A stretch of DNA of 64,000 nucleotides from NCBI GenBank assembly GCA_963781105.1, contig CAWAED010000004.1, positions 1 to 64,000 on the forward strand, in the 5' to 3' direction. This stretch comes from Palsa-295 sp963781105 (GTDB lineage Bacteria > Acidobacteriota > Terriglobia > Acidiferrales > UBA7541). Below, piece after piece: positions 8,269-16,711 of the stretch (position 1 is its first letter; every line of letters starts with the position of its first letter). The translations under genes and the position numbers were made by a program. The notes beneath the pieces were generated by a model that did not search any database, was not told the origin of the DNA, and saw only the letters and a list, made by a program, of their open reading frames with translations.

Positions 8269-8517
8269 ATGGACGTACAAACCTCGTGGAAAGAGCTGTA
8301 TCTGTGGGCGTTGATAGAATCCGACAAAGAGAAATTGACTGAGCTGGTCCAAGCCATTGAATGCGCGATTACCAGCCGCTCCCAAGAACTCCTAGACTCC
8401 TCAGGCGACCCTCACGAAGAGCGCGGCGAGATGACCGCAGCACTCGCGACTTTGCTTTCCATCAAGACCCACAAACTGGGCTGGCCAGCGGTGTCCGCTC
8501 GCGATGGTTTGCGCTGA
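8269..8517 (+). CDS. Small protein of a three-member paralogous family (copy 3)
   Basis: An 82-residue protein sharing SWKEL, ESDKEKLTELVQA, a central R-x-QEL block, an ER-x-EM-x2-A stretch and LLSIKTHKLGW with the copy at 2908-3150, over 5 kb away. The ATG has a GGAAG a few bases upstream. Helical and charged; no function can be named. Confidence 0.75.
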   Translation: MDVQTSWKELYLWALIESDKEKLTELVQAIECAITSRSQELLDSSGDPHEERGEMTAALATLLSIKTHKLGWPAVSARDGLR

Positions 8518-8569
8518 TTGGCCGAAACTGACAGCGGCAGTGCGTCGCATCATTTGCCGCCTCTCGGGT

Positions 8570-8600
8570 CTCTGCCTGTTACTTCTGACAATATCCAGCG
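8570..8600 (+). repeat. Short repeat copy C (CCTGTNAGTTCTGACAATT family)
   Basis: CCTGTTACTTCTGACAATA with flanking bases. It matches only the core of copies A and B, in the orientation of A. Confidence 0.5.
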
Positions 8601-8638
8601 AAAGATAGGACGCTCACAATGCTTCCATAGACTCCTCA

Positions 8639-8866
8639 GTGCGCCCCGCAGGAACGGCAAGGAGACCAGTGCAGCAGCCTAGCAAGCAGGAACGCAGGCT
8701 CTTTTCTGTTATGGGACAGAAACCCATGGGACACGCAACGGCGCTCATAATCGCTGCCATCGAGGCAGATGCCGAATACTACGCACTTCATGAACTCGGT
8801 TTCGTCACTGTATCTGCGACTATGCTGCTAAGCGACTGCGTGTACGTTGGAACTGAAAAGGAATGA
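8639..8866 (+). CDS. Doubtful small open frame
   Basis: A frame of 75 residues from a GTG. The last 45 residues (ALIIAAIEADAEYYALHELGF and following) look protein-like, but there is no clear ribosome-binding site and no family match. An internal ATG at about 8711 would be an equally good start. Confidence 0.25.
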   Translation: MRPAGTARRPVQQPSKQERRLFSVMGQKPMGHATALIIAAIEADAEYYALHELGFVTVSATMLLSDCVYVGTEKE

Positions 8867-8991
8867 AGAGGTGTTCGCGGCGGGAGGAGTGCGGCGCGCG
8901 CGATTGCCAGCTGCGCTTGCCGGACGGAACCGTTCCTAAATCTCAGGTTGATTTGCTCGCAGGTGGAGTTGGTTTTGCAGTGATTGCAGGT

Positions 8992-9375
8992 CTACCCAGC
9001 CGCTTTGGAGGCCAAGCCGAACGCTCTCACGGCGCTGGTCTCGTCCTGATGAACGTCCAAGACCGCCAACAGCATCGTCTTTTGCAAAAGCTCCTGGACC
9101 TTCTTGTTAACATTGGCTAGCTTCAATTGACCACCCTGCTTGCGGACACTGGTGTGCGAGCGAACAAGCTCTCCGATGCCGGCGCTGTCAAGGTGCGTCA
9201 CGTCGGTCATATTCAAAAGGAGATGCTTCTTGCCCTTCTCCAAGAGGGCGACCACAATCTCGCGGAGCATCACACTCCCTTCGCCGATCGTGATCCGCCC
9301 TTTGATTTCCACAATTGTAATCTCACCAATTTCGCGAGTCACGGCTTGCATCCGGCCGGCAGGTTGCGCTTGCAT
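8992..9375 (-). CDS. STAS-domain anti-sigma factor antagonist
   Basis: From the ATG at 9375 the product is 127 residues and consists of one STAS domain: GEITIVEIKGRITIGEG forms the first strands, LLEKGKKHLLLNMTDV the middle, and HLDSAGIGELV (serine about 64) carries the conserved phosphorylatable serine of SpoIIAA/RsbV-type antagonists. Such proteins bind serine-kinase anti-sigma factors and release the sigma factor when unphosphorylated. No partner kinase or phosphatase is encoded nearby, so its regulatory circuit lies elsewhere. A longer frame reaching 9489 exists, but the extra residues lack STAS features. The gene lies between repeat copies C and D. Confidence 0.9.
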   Translation of the reverse strand: MQAQPAGRMQAVTREIGEITIVEIKGRITIGEGSVMLREIVVALLEKGKKHLLLNMTDVTHLDSAGIGELVRSHTSVRKQGGQLKLANVNKKVQELLQKTMLLAVLDVHQDETSAVRAFGLASKAAG

Positions 9376-9456
9376 GGTTATGCCCCATCGGGAGCTTGGA
9401 TCAAGCTCTGTGCATTGGTCGGTACCGCGCCAAGAGTGCACCCGGAACTCATCTGA

Positions 9457-9490
9457 CGTAATTGTCAGAACTAACAGGGCCGGCTTCATT
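9457..9490 (-). repeat. Short repeat copy D (CCTGTNAGTTCTGACAATT family)
   Basis: In reverse complement it reads CCCTGTTAGTTCTGACAATT. With copy C it brackets the STAS gene in inverted orientation. Confidence 0.5.
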
Positions 9491-9561
9491 GGCGATTTTT
9501 GAAAGCAATGAGAAGGATCACCGGGAGGACATCATCCGCTAACGAGTGGCGTGACCGAGAC

Positions 9562-9670
9562 GGGCACGGCATGCCGTGCCCCTACGGCGCCGAGAAGTTG
9601 TGTACGTCCGGGCAAGTTGGGGCGCAGTCCTCCTGCGGCGGATCTGCGACGAGCAGCGCCGCTACCGATG
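9562..9670 (+). repeat. Perfect 20-bp palindrome plus dispersed repeat
   Basis: Bases 9562-9581 form a perfect palindrome (GGGCACGGCA and its complement). Bases 9601-9670 match 38316-38390 in the same orientation at roughly 80 percent by eye, sharing GGCAAG-TGGGGCGC and GCGGCGGATCT. Both lie between genes. Confidence 0.65.
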
Positions 9671-9695
9671 CGCGTTTTGTTTGGTGCGGATTTTG

Positions 9696-12083
9696 TTATG
9701 GCTGCGGCGCCGTCGCAGCTGGTGGGATGTGTTCCTCGAGATAGCGCAGGAGAAGCGAGTAGAGATGGAGAGTGGTGCCTGGGCCTTCGTTTATGGCGTG
9801 GGTGCGGTTGGGGTACTCCATGAAGTCTACTGGCTTGTCTAGTTCGATCAGGCGATTCAGCAGGAGTTCGCTGCCGGCGTAGTGGACGTTGTCGTCACCG
9901 CTGCCGTGGACTAGCAGGAGATGGCCCTTCAGGCCTTCAGCAAAATTTATTGCGGAGCTGGAGCGGTAGCCTTCGACATTTTGCATGGGGAGGCCCATGT
10001 AACGTTCCTGGTAGATGGTGTCGTAGAGGCGGAGGTCGGGGACGGGAGCGACCGCCATGCCGACTTTGTAGAAATCGGGAGAGCGGAACATTAGATTCAG
10101 AGTGCTGCTGCCGCCGCCGCTCCAGCCCCAGAGGGCGACGCGGGCTGGGTCCGCGTACGGATGGGATTGCAGGAAAACTTTTAGCGCGGCGGATTGGTCT
10201 TTGACGATTACGGGATGAATCGCGCCGTAAATTATTTTGCGCCAGGCACGGCCTTTGGGCGCGGGAGTGCCGCGATTATCGAAGCTGACGATGATGTAAC
10301 CGGCGTCGGCGACGATGCGATGGAAATCGAAATTCCAGTCGCCCCATACGTCCTCTACGGTTTGCGCGGCAGGCTCGCCATAGACGTACACGAGCAGCGG
10401 GTATTTTTTCGCCGGATCGAAATGCGGAGGCTTGAGCATCCAGGCGTCGAGAGAGACGCCGTCGCCGATATCTACTTTGAAGAATTCGGTGGGACTGGTG
10501 AGTAACGGTGCGGCGTTGGTGCGGAGGGCGTGGTTGTCTTCTAGGACGCGAGTGCTTTTGTGCATCGGGAGTTCGACTAGATCCGTGACTGGCGTGACGT
10601 CGGCGCGAGAGTAGATGTGGAACGCCCACCGGCCGTCGGGGGAGATGTCGTAGACGTGCGTGCCGGGGGCATCGGCGGGGCTGACGCGCTCCGGGGTGGT
10701 TGCGGCTGTGGCTTTTGCAGCGGATGCATCGAGCGGGACTCGATAGAGGTAGCGCTGCGTCGCGTTTTCGGGCGAGGCGATGAAATACAGCTTGCCATTT
10801 TTCTCGTCCACGCCGTCGAGACTGGTGACGTCATAGGCGCCGGGGGTTAGGAGCTGGATATTTTTTCCGTCGCGCGAGACTGCGTACGCGTGGCGCCAGC
10901 CGTCGCGTTCGCTGAGCCAGAGAAATTCCTTTCCGTTGTGAATCCATTTGATTTCGTCATTGATGTCCACCCACGCGGGGTCTTGGTCGCGGAAAATTTG
11001 CTGGACTGTGCCGGTGGAGGCGTCGGCGAGGAGAACGTCATTGGTATTTTGCAGACGATTCAGGTGTTCGATGGCTAGTTCGTTAGGGCTTTCGGCCCAT
11101 TCCATGCGGGCGATGTAGTTGTCGCGCGGATCGCCGGGGACGGCCATCCATTTTGTTTCGCCGCCCTGCGCGCTGACGACGCCTACGCGTACAGATGAAT
11201 TCATAGTGCCGGGGAGTGGGTACGGAATATTCAGGACCGAGGGATAGACGCCGACTCCGGGATAGGGAAAGCCGGTGACGATTTCCTTGGGCGCGCCGAG
11301 ATTGTAGATGAGTTTGAAAATTCCGACGTTGCTGGTATCGAATTGCCAGTAGGCGATGCGGCTGCCGTCGGGGCTCCAGCGGAAACCGTCGCGGACATCG
11401 AGTTCCTCTTCGTAGACCCAATCGGAAGTGCCGTTGACGATGGTGGCGGAGCCGTCGCGCGTGATTTCGGTCATCGTTCCGGTGGCAACATTTTCGACGT
11501 AAATATTATTCGCGCGGACGTAGGCGACCTGCGAGCCGTCCGGCGAGAATTTCGCGAACATCAGGGACGATGGCGGAGCGTCGCCGCCAAGTTTGCGCAA
11601 GGATTTTGTGCGGAGGTCGAGGACCCAGTAATCGCCGCGGGTGTTGCGCCGCCAGACTTGCGCGGTGTTGGTGTAGAGGAGGACTTTGGATTTATCTTTG
11701 GACAGGAAGAAATTTTCGAATCCGAGTGGCGATTTTTCGTTTGGCGGAATGAGCTGGGAGGCGGAGACGAGGACTTCGCGCTTTCCAGTAGCGGTTTCGT
11801 AGCGGACGATGTCGCGCCCGTCTTTAACGGCGGCGGAGAGCTCGACTGTGGTGTAGGCGGAGCCGTCATCGAACCAGCGGGCTGGGCCGAAGTATTTCAC
11901 TTCGAAGTCGGGCGAAGCGTACATGCGGTGGAGGAGTTGGTCGGAGGCGGAGGAGACTTGGGCTTGCAGCGGGAGTGCGAGGGGATACACGGCAGCGGCG
12001 CACACGGCGAGGATCAGAGTTAAGAAACGGCGGCGCGTGTTGTGTAACGGGCGATTCGGTGTTGTCGAAAGATTACGATTCAT
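9696..12083 (-). CDS. Exported S9B dipeptidyl peptidase IV family protease
   Basis: A 795-residue protein. A signal peptide (residues 1-42) contains TRRRFLTLIL, close to a twin-arginine motif, so folded export is possible. An eight-bladed propeller domain follows (about 60-530) with DWVYEEE at 221-227, the glutamate pair that binds the substrate amino terminus in this family. The C-terminal alpha/beta-hydrolase domain has the nucleophile in GWSGGGS (Ser655), Asp at about 730 in HGSGDDNVH and His762 in NRTHAI. The usual motif is GWSYGG, here GWSGGG. It should cleave X-Pro or X-Ala dipeptides from peptides in the periplasm. Monocistronic. Confidence 0.93.
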   Translation of the reverse strand: MNRNLSTTPNRPLHNTRRRFLTLILAVCAAAVYPLALPLQAQVSSASDQLLHRMYASPDFEVKYFGPARWFDDGSAYTTVELSAAVKDGRDIVRYETATGKREVLVSASQLIPPNEKSPLGFENFFLSKDKSKVLLYTNTAQVWRRNTRGDYWVLDLRTKSLRKLGGDAPPSSLMFAKFSPDGSQVAYVRANNIYVENVATGTMTEITRDGSATIVNGTSDWVYEEELDVRDGFRWSPDGSRIAYWQFDTSNVGIFKLIYNLGAPKEIVTGFPYPGVGVYPSVLNIPYPLPGTMNSSVRVGVVSAQGGETKWMAVPGDPRDNYIARMEWAESPNELAIEHLNRLQNTNDVLLADASTGTVQQIFRDQDPAWVDINDEIKWIHNGKEFLWLSERDGWRHAYAVSRDGKNIQLLTPGAYDVTSLDGVDEKNGKLYFIASPENATQRYLYRVPLDASAAKATAATTPERVSPADAPGTHVYDISPDGRWAFHIYSRADVTPVTDLVELPMHKSTRVLEDNHALRTNAAPLLTSPTEFFKVDIGDGVSLDAWMLKPPHFDPAKKYPLLVYVYGEPAAQTVEDVWGDWNFDFHRIVADAGYIIVSFDNRGTPAPKGRAWRKIIYGAIHPVIVKDQSAALKVFLQSHPYADPARVALWGWSGGGSSTLNLMFRSPDFYKVGMAVAPVPDLRLYDTIYQERYMGLPMQNVEGYRSSSAINFAEGLKGHLLLVHGSGDDNVHYAGSELLLNRLIELDKPVDFMEYPNRTHAINEGPGTTLHLYSLLLRYLEEHIPPAATAPQP

Positions 12084-12110
12084 TGCAGTCTCCTGCGCTG
12101 ATGTGGAATG

Positions 12111-12176
12111 TCCTCAGGGGCTGAAGCCCCTTCTGGTGGACGGAGATTTATGTCGGAGCGGAAGCTCCGACCCCCT
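12111..12176 (+). repeat. Intergenic palindromic repeats
   Basis: Two hairpin units, AGGGGCTGAAGCCCCTT and GTCGGAGCGGAAGCTCCGAC, lie between the peptidase and carbonic-anhydrase genes. They follow the pattern of other units here (21233-21257 and 26449-26515): palindromic arms around a short purine-rich loop. Confidence 0.6.
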
Positions 12177-12263
12177 AAAAAGCTGAGCGCTTCCATGAGC
12201 CGTAATTCCTTGCCCGTGCGGGAAGCGCTCACTCGATGGGTGCTGGTCGAAATATTCAATTCG

Positions 12264-13052
12264 CTATTTTGTGAAATGGCTTTCTTCAATCTTCCGGCCG
12301 TTCTGCGGCTGAACGGGGCGGGCGTCATCCGGGTAGAGTCTGGCGAACCTGGCGATTTGCGCGGGCGAAGCTTCGATAGGAGTTTTCAGGACGTACCATT
12401 TGATGCCTTCGCTACAGGGCGGCGTGGTAAGCGAGCCGTCGAAGACGTAATAATTCTGATCAGCGGGGAGAAAATCGGCGGCGTTGAAAACCATTTTTTT
12501 GTGCTCGACTGGCTTGCCAACTTCGCTGGGGATGTAATCCCAGAGCTGGCCCATGAGAGGATTTGGGTTGCCACTTTTGATGAGAATGGCGACGACGGCG
12601 GCGCGCCCAGAGGCGGAGTCGATGTGAACGAGGTGCAGCTCCATATCGTATTTTTGACCGTTGATTTCGGTTTCGCTCGTGTGGTGGAAATGAAATTGGA
12701 CGAGAGGAAACGCGATGCCGTTGATGGAAATGCCGCTGCCGGGAGCGTAGAGGATCTGGATGGTGTGGCCGTTGTTGAGGATTTTCAGCGGCGAAAGCTG
12801 ATAATCGAAATGGATCGGAGCGAGCTCGGCGGGCTGCGCGTCCACGATATTGAGCGGAGACTGATGCTGGCCGGTCTTGCAGGTGGCGAAATCGGGAGAG
12901 AGGTCGCCCCAGTGGTCCGGGCCGTTGGCGCCGGAGTAGGTCCAGTGAGCTTCATGGTCCGTGTGTTCCTGGGCGATGGCGGGATGCGTGCAGACGAGCA
13001 GCGCGGCGACGACGGAGAGAATCGTTGCGATTTTCTTGGCGCGAGCGGCCAT
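12264..13052 (-). CDS. Periplasmic alpha-class carbonic anhydrase
   Basis: 262 residues from the ATG at 13052, which has AAGGAG eight bases upstream; the frame extends further but without signal. A signal peptide ends near AIAQ (residue 28). The alpha-CA domain shows HWTYSGANGPDHWGDL, GQHQSPLNIV, zinc ligands H121 and H123 in QFHFHH and H140 in ELHLVH, and SLTTPPCSEG near residue 210. Cys58 and the cysteine of TTPPC probably form the usual disulfide. It interconverts carbon dioxide and bicarbonate outside the cytoplasm. Transcribed alone. Confidence 0.95.
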   Translation of the reverse strand: MAARAKKIATILSVVAALLVCTHPAIAQEHTDHEAHWTYSGANGPDHWGDLSPDFATCKTGQHQSPLNIVDAQPAELAPIHFDYQLSPLKILNNGHTIQILYAPGSGISINGIAFPLVQFHFHHTSETEINGQKYDMELHLVHIDSASGRAAVVAILIKSGNPNPLMGQLWDYIPSEVGKPVEHKKMVFNAADFLPADQNYYVFDGSLTTPPCSEGIKWYVLKTPIEASPAQIARFARLYPDDARPVQPQNGRKIEESHFTK

Positions 13053-13193
13053 GGTGGGGTCTCCTTTGTGGCGAAGGAAGCGTAGCATCTCATTTTGTGG
13101 GGGAATCTTCAATATGGGGAGCGGTCGGTTGGGGCGGAGGTTGACCGGAAGGGCTGGTGAGAGCAGAGTTAGATTTTCTCTGGAGGCAATGCG

Positions 13194-13451
13194 ATGGCGA
13201 CAGAGTGTAGTCATATGAATCAGATCAAGCACGTGAAGCCTAGCTCGAAGGGATGCGAGGAATGCTTGAAGATGGGCGACACATGGGTGCATTTGCGGGA
13301 ATGTCTTTTCTGCGGGCACGTGGGGTGCTGCGATTCGTCGAAAAACAAGCACGCGACGAAACATTTTCATGCGACGCATCACGCGATTATGCGGTCGATT
13401 GAGCCGGGAGAGGATTGGAGGTGGTGTTACGTGGACGAGATTGTGGTGTGA
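13194..13451 (+). CDS. UBP-type zinc-finger protein
   Basis: An 85-residue protein made almost wholly of one ZnF-UBP domain: CSHMNQIKHV, GCEECLKMGDTWVHLR, CLFCGHVGCCD, KHATKHFHATHH, and a terminal W-x-W-CYVDEIV. In eukaryotes the domain binds the ubiquitin C-terminus; stand-alone bacterial copies are common but their ligand is unknown. The ATG has TGGAGG 10 bases upstream. It is divergent from the carbonic anhydrase gene and about 30 bases upstream of the exported hydrolase. Confidence 0.9.
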   Translation: MATECSHMNQIKHVKPSSKGCEECLKMGDTWVHLRECLFCGHVGCCDSSKNKHATKHFHATHHAIMRSIEPGEDWRWCYVDEIVV

Positions 13452-13480
13452 CGGGACGATTTGAAGATTAAAGGACGGAG

Positions 13481-14566
13481 ATGACGAGAAAATTGGGGGC
13501 GGGCTGCGTCCTTTTTATTTTGCTTGGCGCGACCGGGCTTGCGCGCGGACAGGCGCAAGGCGAGCGGGGCGCGCAGCAATTTGCCGAATTCGGCGATTTT
13601 AAATTGCAGAGCGGCGTGGTGATCCACGATTTTCGATTGGGTTACCGGACTTTGGGCGCGCTGAACGCTGAAAAATCGAATGCGATTCTGTGGCCGACTT
13701 GGCTGGGCGGCGACTCACAGAAGCTGCTGCAATTCGCGGGCCCCGGGAACGTGGCGGACACCAGGAAATATTTCGTGGTGATGGTGGACGCGATTGGAGA
13801 TGGCGTTTCGAGTTCGCCATCGAACAGCAAGACGCAGGCGCGGCTGAGATTTCCGGAGTTCACGATTCGGGATATGGTGGAGGCGGAGCGTCGGCTGGCG
13901 ACGGAAGTGCTGGGGCTGAAACATCTGCGCGCGGTGGTGGGAGTTTCCATGGGTGGGATGCAGACGTTTGAGTGGGCCGTCGCGTATCCGGATTTCATGG
14001 ATGTGGTGGTGCCGATGATGGGCTCGCCGCAGTCCACTTCCTACGACAAATTATTGTGGACGGCGCAGATTGACGCGCTGGAGATGGATCCGGAGTGGCG
14101 GGACGGAAACGGGACGAAGCCGATGGTCGCGGGCTTTGACGTGTTCAGCGAAATTGGTTCGATGGCTAACAGTTCTCCGGCATTTCGTGTGGCGAAAACA
14201 TCGCCGTCGGAATTCGCGGTGTTTTTAGCGGAGACGCGGAAGTCGGAAACTTCGGACGCGGGCGGGGCTTGCGACGTGATCCGGCAGCGGCAGGCGATCA
14301 TGGCTTTGGATGTGGCGGGCGAATTTGGCGTGAGTTTGGAGCGGGTGGCGCGGCGTGTGCACGCGAAAATGCTGGTGATTATTTCGCCGGAGGATCATAC
14401 GGTGAATCCCGCGTCAGCGCTGGCGTTTGCGGCGGCGATTGGCGCGCCCGTGGTGACGCTGGATTCGGCGTGCGGGCATAACAGCCCGTCGTGCATTTCG
14501 GTGGGGCCGATTGTGGCAAAGTTTTTGGAGGTTCCGGGGTCGGGGAAAAGCGGGACATTGCATTAG
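13481..14566 (+). CDS. Exported MetX-fold alpha/beta hydrolase
   Basis: A 361-residue protein with an N-terminal signal peptide (cleavage near ARGQA, residue 24) and a homoserine-acetyltransferase-like fold: LGYRTLGALN, nucleophile in GVSMGGMQ (Ser156), AWAVAYP-like EWAVAYPDFMD, Asp in SPEDHTVNP and His in CGHNSP. MetX enzymes are cytoplasmic; a signal peptide makes methionine biosynthesis unlikely here and suggests an esterase or acyltransferase acting in the periplasm. Substrate unknown. Confidence 0.85.
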   Translation: MTRKLGAGCVLFILLGATGLARGQAQGERGAQQFAEFGDFKLQSGVVIHDFRLGYRTLGALNAEKSNAILWPTWLGGDSQKLLQFAGPGNVADTRKYFVVMVDAIGDGVSSSPSNSKTQARLRFPEFTIRDMVEAERRLATEVLGLKHLRAVVGVSMGGMQTFEWAVAYPDFMDVVVPMMGSPQSTSYDKLLWTAQIDALEMDPEWRDGNGTKPMVAGFDVFSEIGSMANSSPAFRVAKTSPSEFAVFLAETRKSETSDAGGACDVIRQRQAIMALDVAGEFGVSLERVARRVHAKMLVIISPEDHTVNPASALAFAAAIGAPVVTLDSACGHNSPSCISVGPIVAKFLEVPGSGKSGTLH

Positions 14567-14689
14567 GAGACGAGGCAGGCGCGGACGAAGATATACCCAG
14601 CGCTCACGCGCTGGGCTAATTTCTGCCGCGCCTCCGGCGCTGGTTCGTGAGGGACGAGCGGTGCAGTAGGTACTGAGATTTTCTTTCGC

Positions 14690-15583
14690 ATGAAATCCGA
14701 CACATTGGTGATTGTTAATCCGTCGTCTGGGGGCGGATGGGCTTTGCGCGCTGAGGCTGCGGTACGGAGTTTGCTTGCGGAGCGCGGATGCAGCGCGGAA
14801 TTTGTGCATTCGAAGAGCGCTGAGGATATTCGATCGCTTGCGGCTCGTGCGGCTGAGCAAGGATTTCGGTATGTGGTGGCTTTGGGCGGCGATGGGGCTT
14901 TCCATCATTTGATCGAAGGCGTGCGCGGGACGGATTTGGTGGCGGGATTCTTTCCGGCGGGGAATGGAAACGATATTGCGCGGGCACTTGGGATTCCTTG
15001 CGATCCGGTGAGAGCGGCGGATGCTTTCTTGCGGGGGCGGCCGCGTGCGGTGGATTTGGTGCGGGTGCGATTTGATGATGGGCGCGTGGCGCATTATATC
15101 GGCGCCGGTGGGATGGGGTTGGATGCGGAAGCGGCGCATCTGGCGAACACGCGATTTAAAAACTGGCCTGGAGTATCGCGTTATATGGCTGGGATGTTTA
15201 CGGTATTTTTTCGCGAGCCGTTGCTGGAGTTGTCGGCGGAGATTGATGACGTGGCGTGGAGCGGTCCGGCGCTTTTTGCGGCGGTGGCGAATTCGTCGAG
15301 TTATGGATCGGGGGTGCGGATTGCGCCGGATGCTCGGATGGACGATGGGTGGTTGGATGTGGCGATCGTGGGAGATGTGAGTTTGTTGCGATTGGTGGAG
15401 GCGATTCCGATTGTGTTGAGTTCGGGGGACCTGCGTGGATTTCCGGAGGTAATTCGTTATCGGGGGCGGAGGATTTCTTTGCGGGCAGATCGATCGGCTT
15501 TGGTGCATGGGGATGGGGAGGAGTTGGGGGTGGCGCCGGGAGAGTTTGAGGTGGTTCCGGGGGCGGTAACCGTGATGACTTAA
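14690..15583 (+). CDS. Diacylglycerol/sphingosine kinase family lipid kinase
   Basis: A 297-residue DAGK-family protein: nucleotide-binding loop NPSSGGG at 10-16, GGDGAFHHLIEG at 66-77, GNGNDIARALG at 91-101, then the C-terminal beta-sandwich with GAGGMGLDAEA and ARMDDGWLDV and a terminal HGDGEELG. These enzymes phosphorylate diacylglycerol or related lipids at the inner membrane. The exact lipid cannot be read from sequence. Starts at ATG 14690, monocistronic. Confidence 0.9.
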   Translation: MKSDTLVIVNPSSGGGWALRAEAAVRSLLAERGCSAEFVHSKSAEDIRSLAARAAEQGFRYVVALGGDGAFHHLIEGVRGTDLVAGFFPAGNGNDIARALGIPCDPVRAADAFLRGRPRAVDLVRVRFDDGRVAHYIGAGGMGLDAEAAHLANTRFKNWPGVSRYMAGMFTVFFREPLLELSAEIDDVAWSGPALFAAVANSSSYGSGVRIAPDARMDDGWLDVAIVGDVSLLRLVEAIPIVLSSGDLRGFPEVIRYRGRRISLRADRSALVHGDGEELGVAPGEFEVVPGAVTVMT

Positions 15584-15589
15584 TTCAAC

Positions 15590-15790
15590 GGCACCACAGA
15601 TGAACACTGATTAACACAGATAAAGGCAATTCTTGGGGAACACCGTAGGAACGAGGGTTTTGGCCAGCCCACGGCCTGAGAGTGGGACTTGATTCAAAGA
15701 CCGCCGACGATTTGGCGGCTTGCCGGTGTGAACAGCGGCGAGGCGAGCCTCGCCTGGCACAGGCGGCGGCAAGCCGCCGCACTCCCAGAT
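15590..15790. repeat. Intergenic repeat cluster
   Basis: The gap carries a CACAGATGAACACTGATTAA-like low-complexity phrase (15596-15626), then a double hairpin at 15733-15790: GGCGAGG-CGA-GCCTCGCC and GGCGGC-AA-GCCGCC ending ACTCCCAGA. The double hairpin recurs at 40273-40330 in the same orientation. No gene seen. Confidence 0.65.
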
Positions 15791-15852
15791 TTGGGCCGGG
15801 CGGGGTTTGCTTCGAGAATTTCAGAGCGAGCGTGTTGGCGGCGCTTGGGGAT

Positions 15853-16239
15853 TTAGGCGCTTTTTTTCTTGCTGAGTTTTAGGACTACTTCTATGTCGCG
15901 GCGGCTGTCGAAGCTGCTTACTGTACGCGTCGACGAGGTTAGGCCATCGTGTTCGGCGTGGATTTCGTAGTCTACGTTGGGATCGAGGCCGCTGAAGCGA
16001 TAGGTGCCGGTCTCGTCGGCGATATAGGTTTTTACGGATTGCGACTTGACGTTCTTCAGGTAGACGACGCTGGAGGGAACGGGGTTTTCGTTCCTATCAA
16101 TCACGCTACCGTGCAGCGTTTTTAATTGGGCCTCCGCTTTTTTCTGGGCTTTCGATTCTTCCTGGGCGTGGGACGGAACTACCGCGAAAAAGATCAAAAA
16201 CAACGTTGCGAAAATTTTGAGAAATTGGCGGGTCTTCAC
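15853..16239 (-). CDS. Exported carboxypeptidase-regulatory-like domain protein
   Basis: 128 residues: signal peptide (cleavage near SHAQ, residue 26), a charged linker, then a transthyretin-like CarboxypepD_reg beta-sandwich (LHGSVIDRNENPVPSSVVYL, DETGTYRFSGLDPNVDYEIHAEHDGLTS, IEVVLKL). The fold is a binding or structural module commonly found in exported and outer-membrane proteins of Acidobacteriota. A GTG at 16239 is the start. No partner gene is adjacent. Confidence 0.85.
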   Translation of the reverse strand: MKTRQFLKIFATLFLIFFAVVPSHAQEESKAQKKAEAQLKTLHGSVIDRNENPVPSSVVYLKNVKSQSVKTYIADETGTYRFSGLDPNVDYEIHAEHDGLTSSTRTVSSFDSRRDIEVVLKLSKKKSA

Positions 16240-16392
16240 GGGGTCCTATTCTTTCCAGCATGCGACGCTGGAATAGCAAAACCTGTGGCCGATTATGCAG
16301 GGAGGTCGAAAGCGACGGCCCAAGTACCGGCACAACAACTCTAAGATGATGCCTGCGGGATAAAAGATGCGAGCGTGAAGAACGAGGCGGAA

Positions 16393-16623
16393 CTATTCAG
16401 CCTCTTCTTCCTCCTCTTCGTCTTCTTCCTTGGCGACGGAGCCTTCTTCTTCGTCGTCATCCTCGTCTTCGTCTTCATCTTCGGAGATGACGATGAGGTG
16501 CACGGGATGAGTTTGCGTCACTTCCAGCTCGACGTCGCACTCCGGGCAACTGAGGATTTCGCCTTCTTCGACTTCGTCTTCGTCCAGGTCTATTTCAGTG
16601 TCACATTCGGGACATCGGGTCAC
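16393..16623 (-). CDS. LysW-like zinc ribbon with a polyacidic tail
   Basis: 76 residues. The first 45 resemble the LysW amino-group carrier: CPECDTEIDLDEDEVEEGEILSCPEC gives two zinc knuckles, and a beta-rich ELEV follows. In lysine or arginine biosynthesis LysW ends in EDWGE, whose last glutamate is modified; here the tail is about 30 residues of Asp/Glu ending EEEAE, and no lys or arg gene is near. It may be a modified carrier, a transcription-related zinc ribbon or a metal-binding protein. GTG start at 16623 with AAGGAGAG upstream. Confidence 0.75.
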   Translation of the reverse strand: MTRCPECDTEIDLDEDEVEEGEILSCPECDVELEVTQTHPVHLIVISEDEDEDEDDDEEEGSVAKEEDEEEEEEAE

Positions 16624-16711
16624 GGTAATTCTCTCCTTCCTGAGTGTACGACTACTGGCGGGTTATTATATACCGCCACTGTCAAGCAAACGCGAGAGGG
16701 GATGTGTAAAG

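Noticed and set aside
1..9500. A CRISPR array or known defence system in the accessory region
   Set aside because: The repeats are few, dispersed and unevenly spaced, and no cas, nuclease, toxin or restriction gene could be recognised.
14414..15607. A 397-codon open frame antisense to the lipid kinase
   Set aside because: Its translation is arginine-, histidine- and proline-rich without domains, while the opposite strand encodes a clear kinase. It is a shadow of high-GC codon use.
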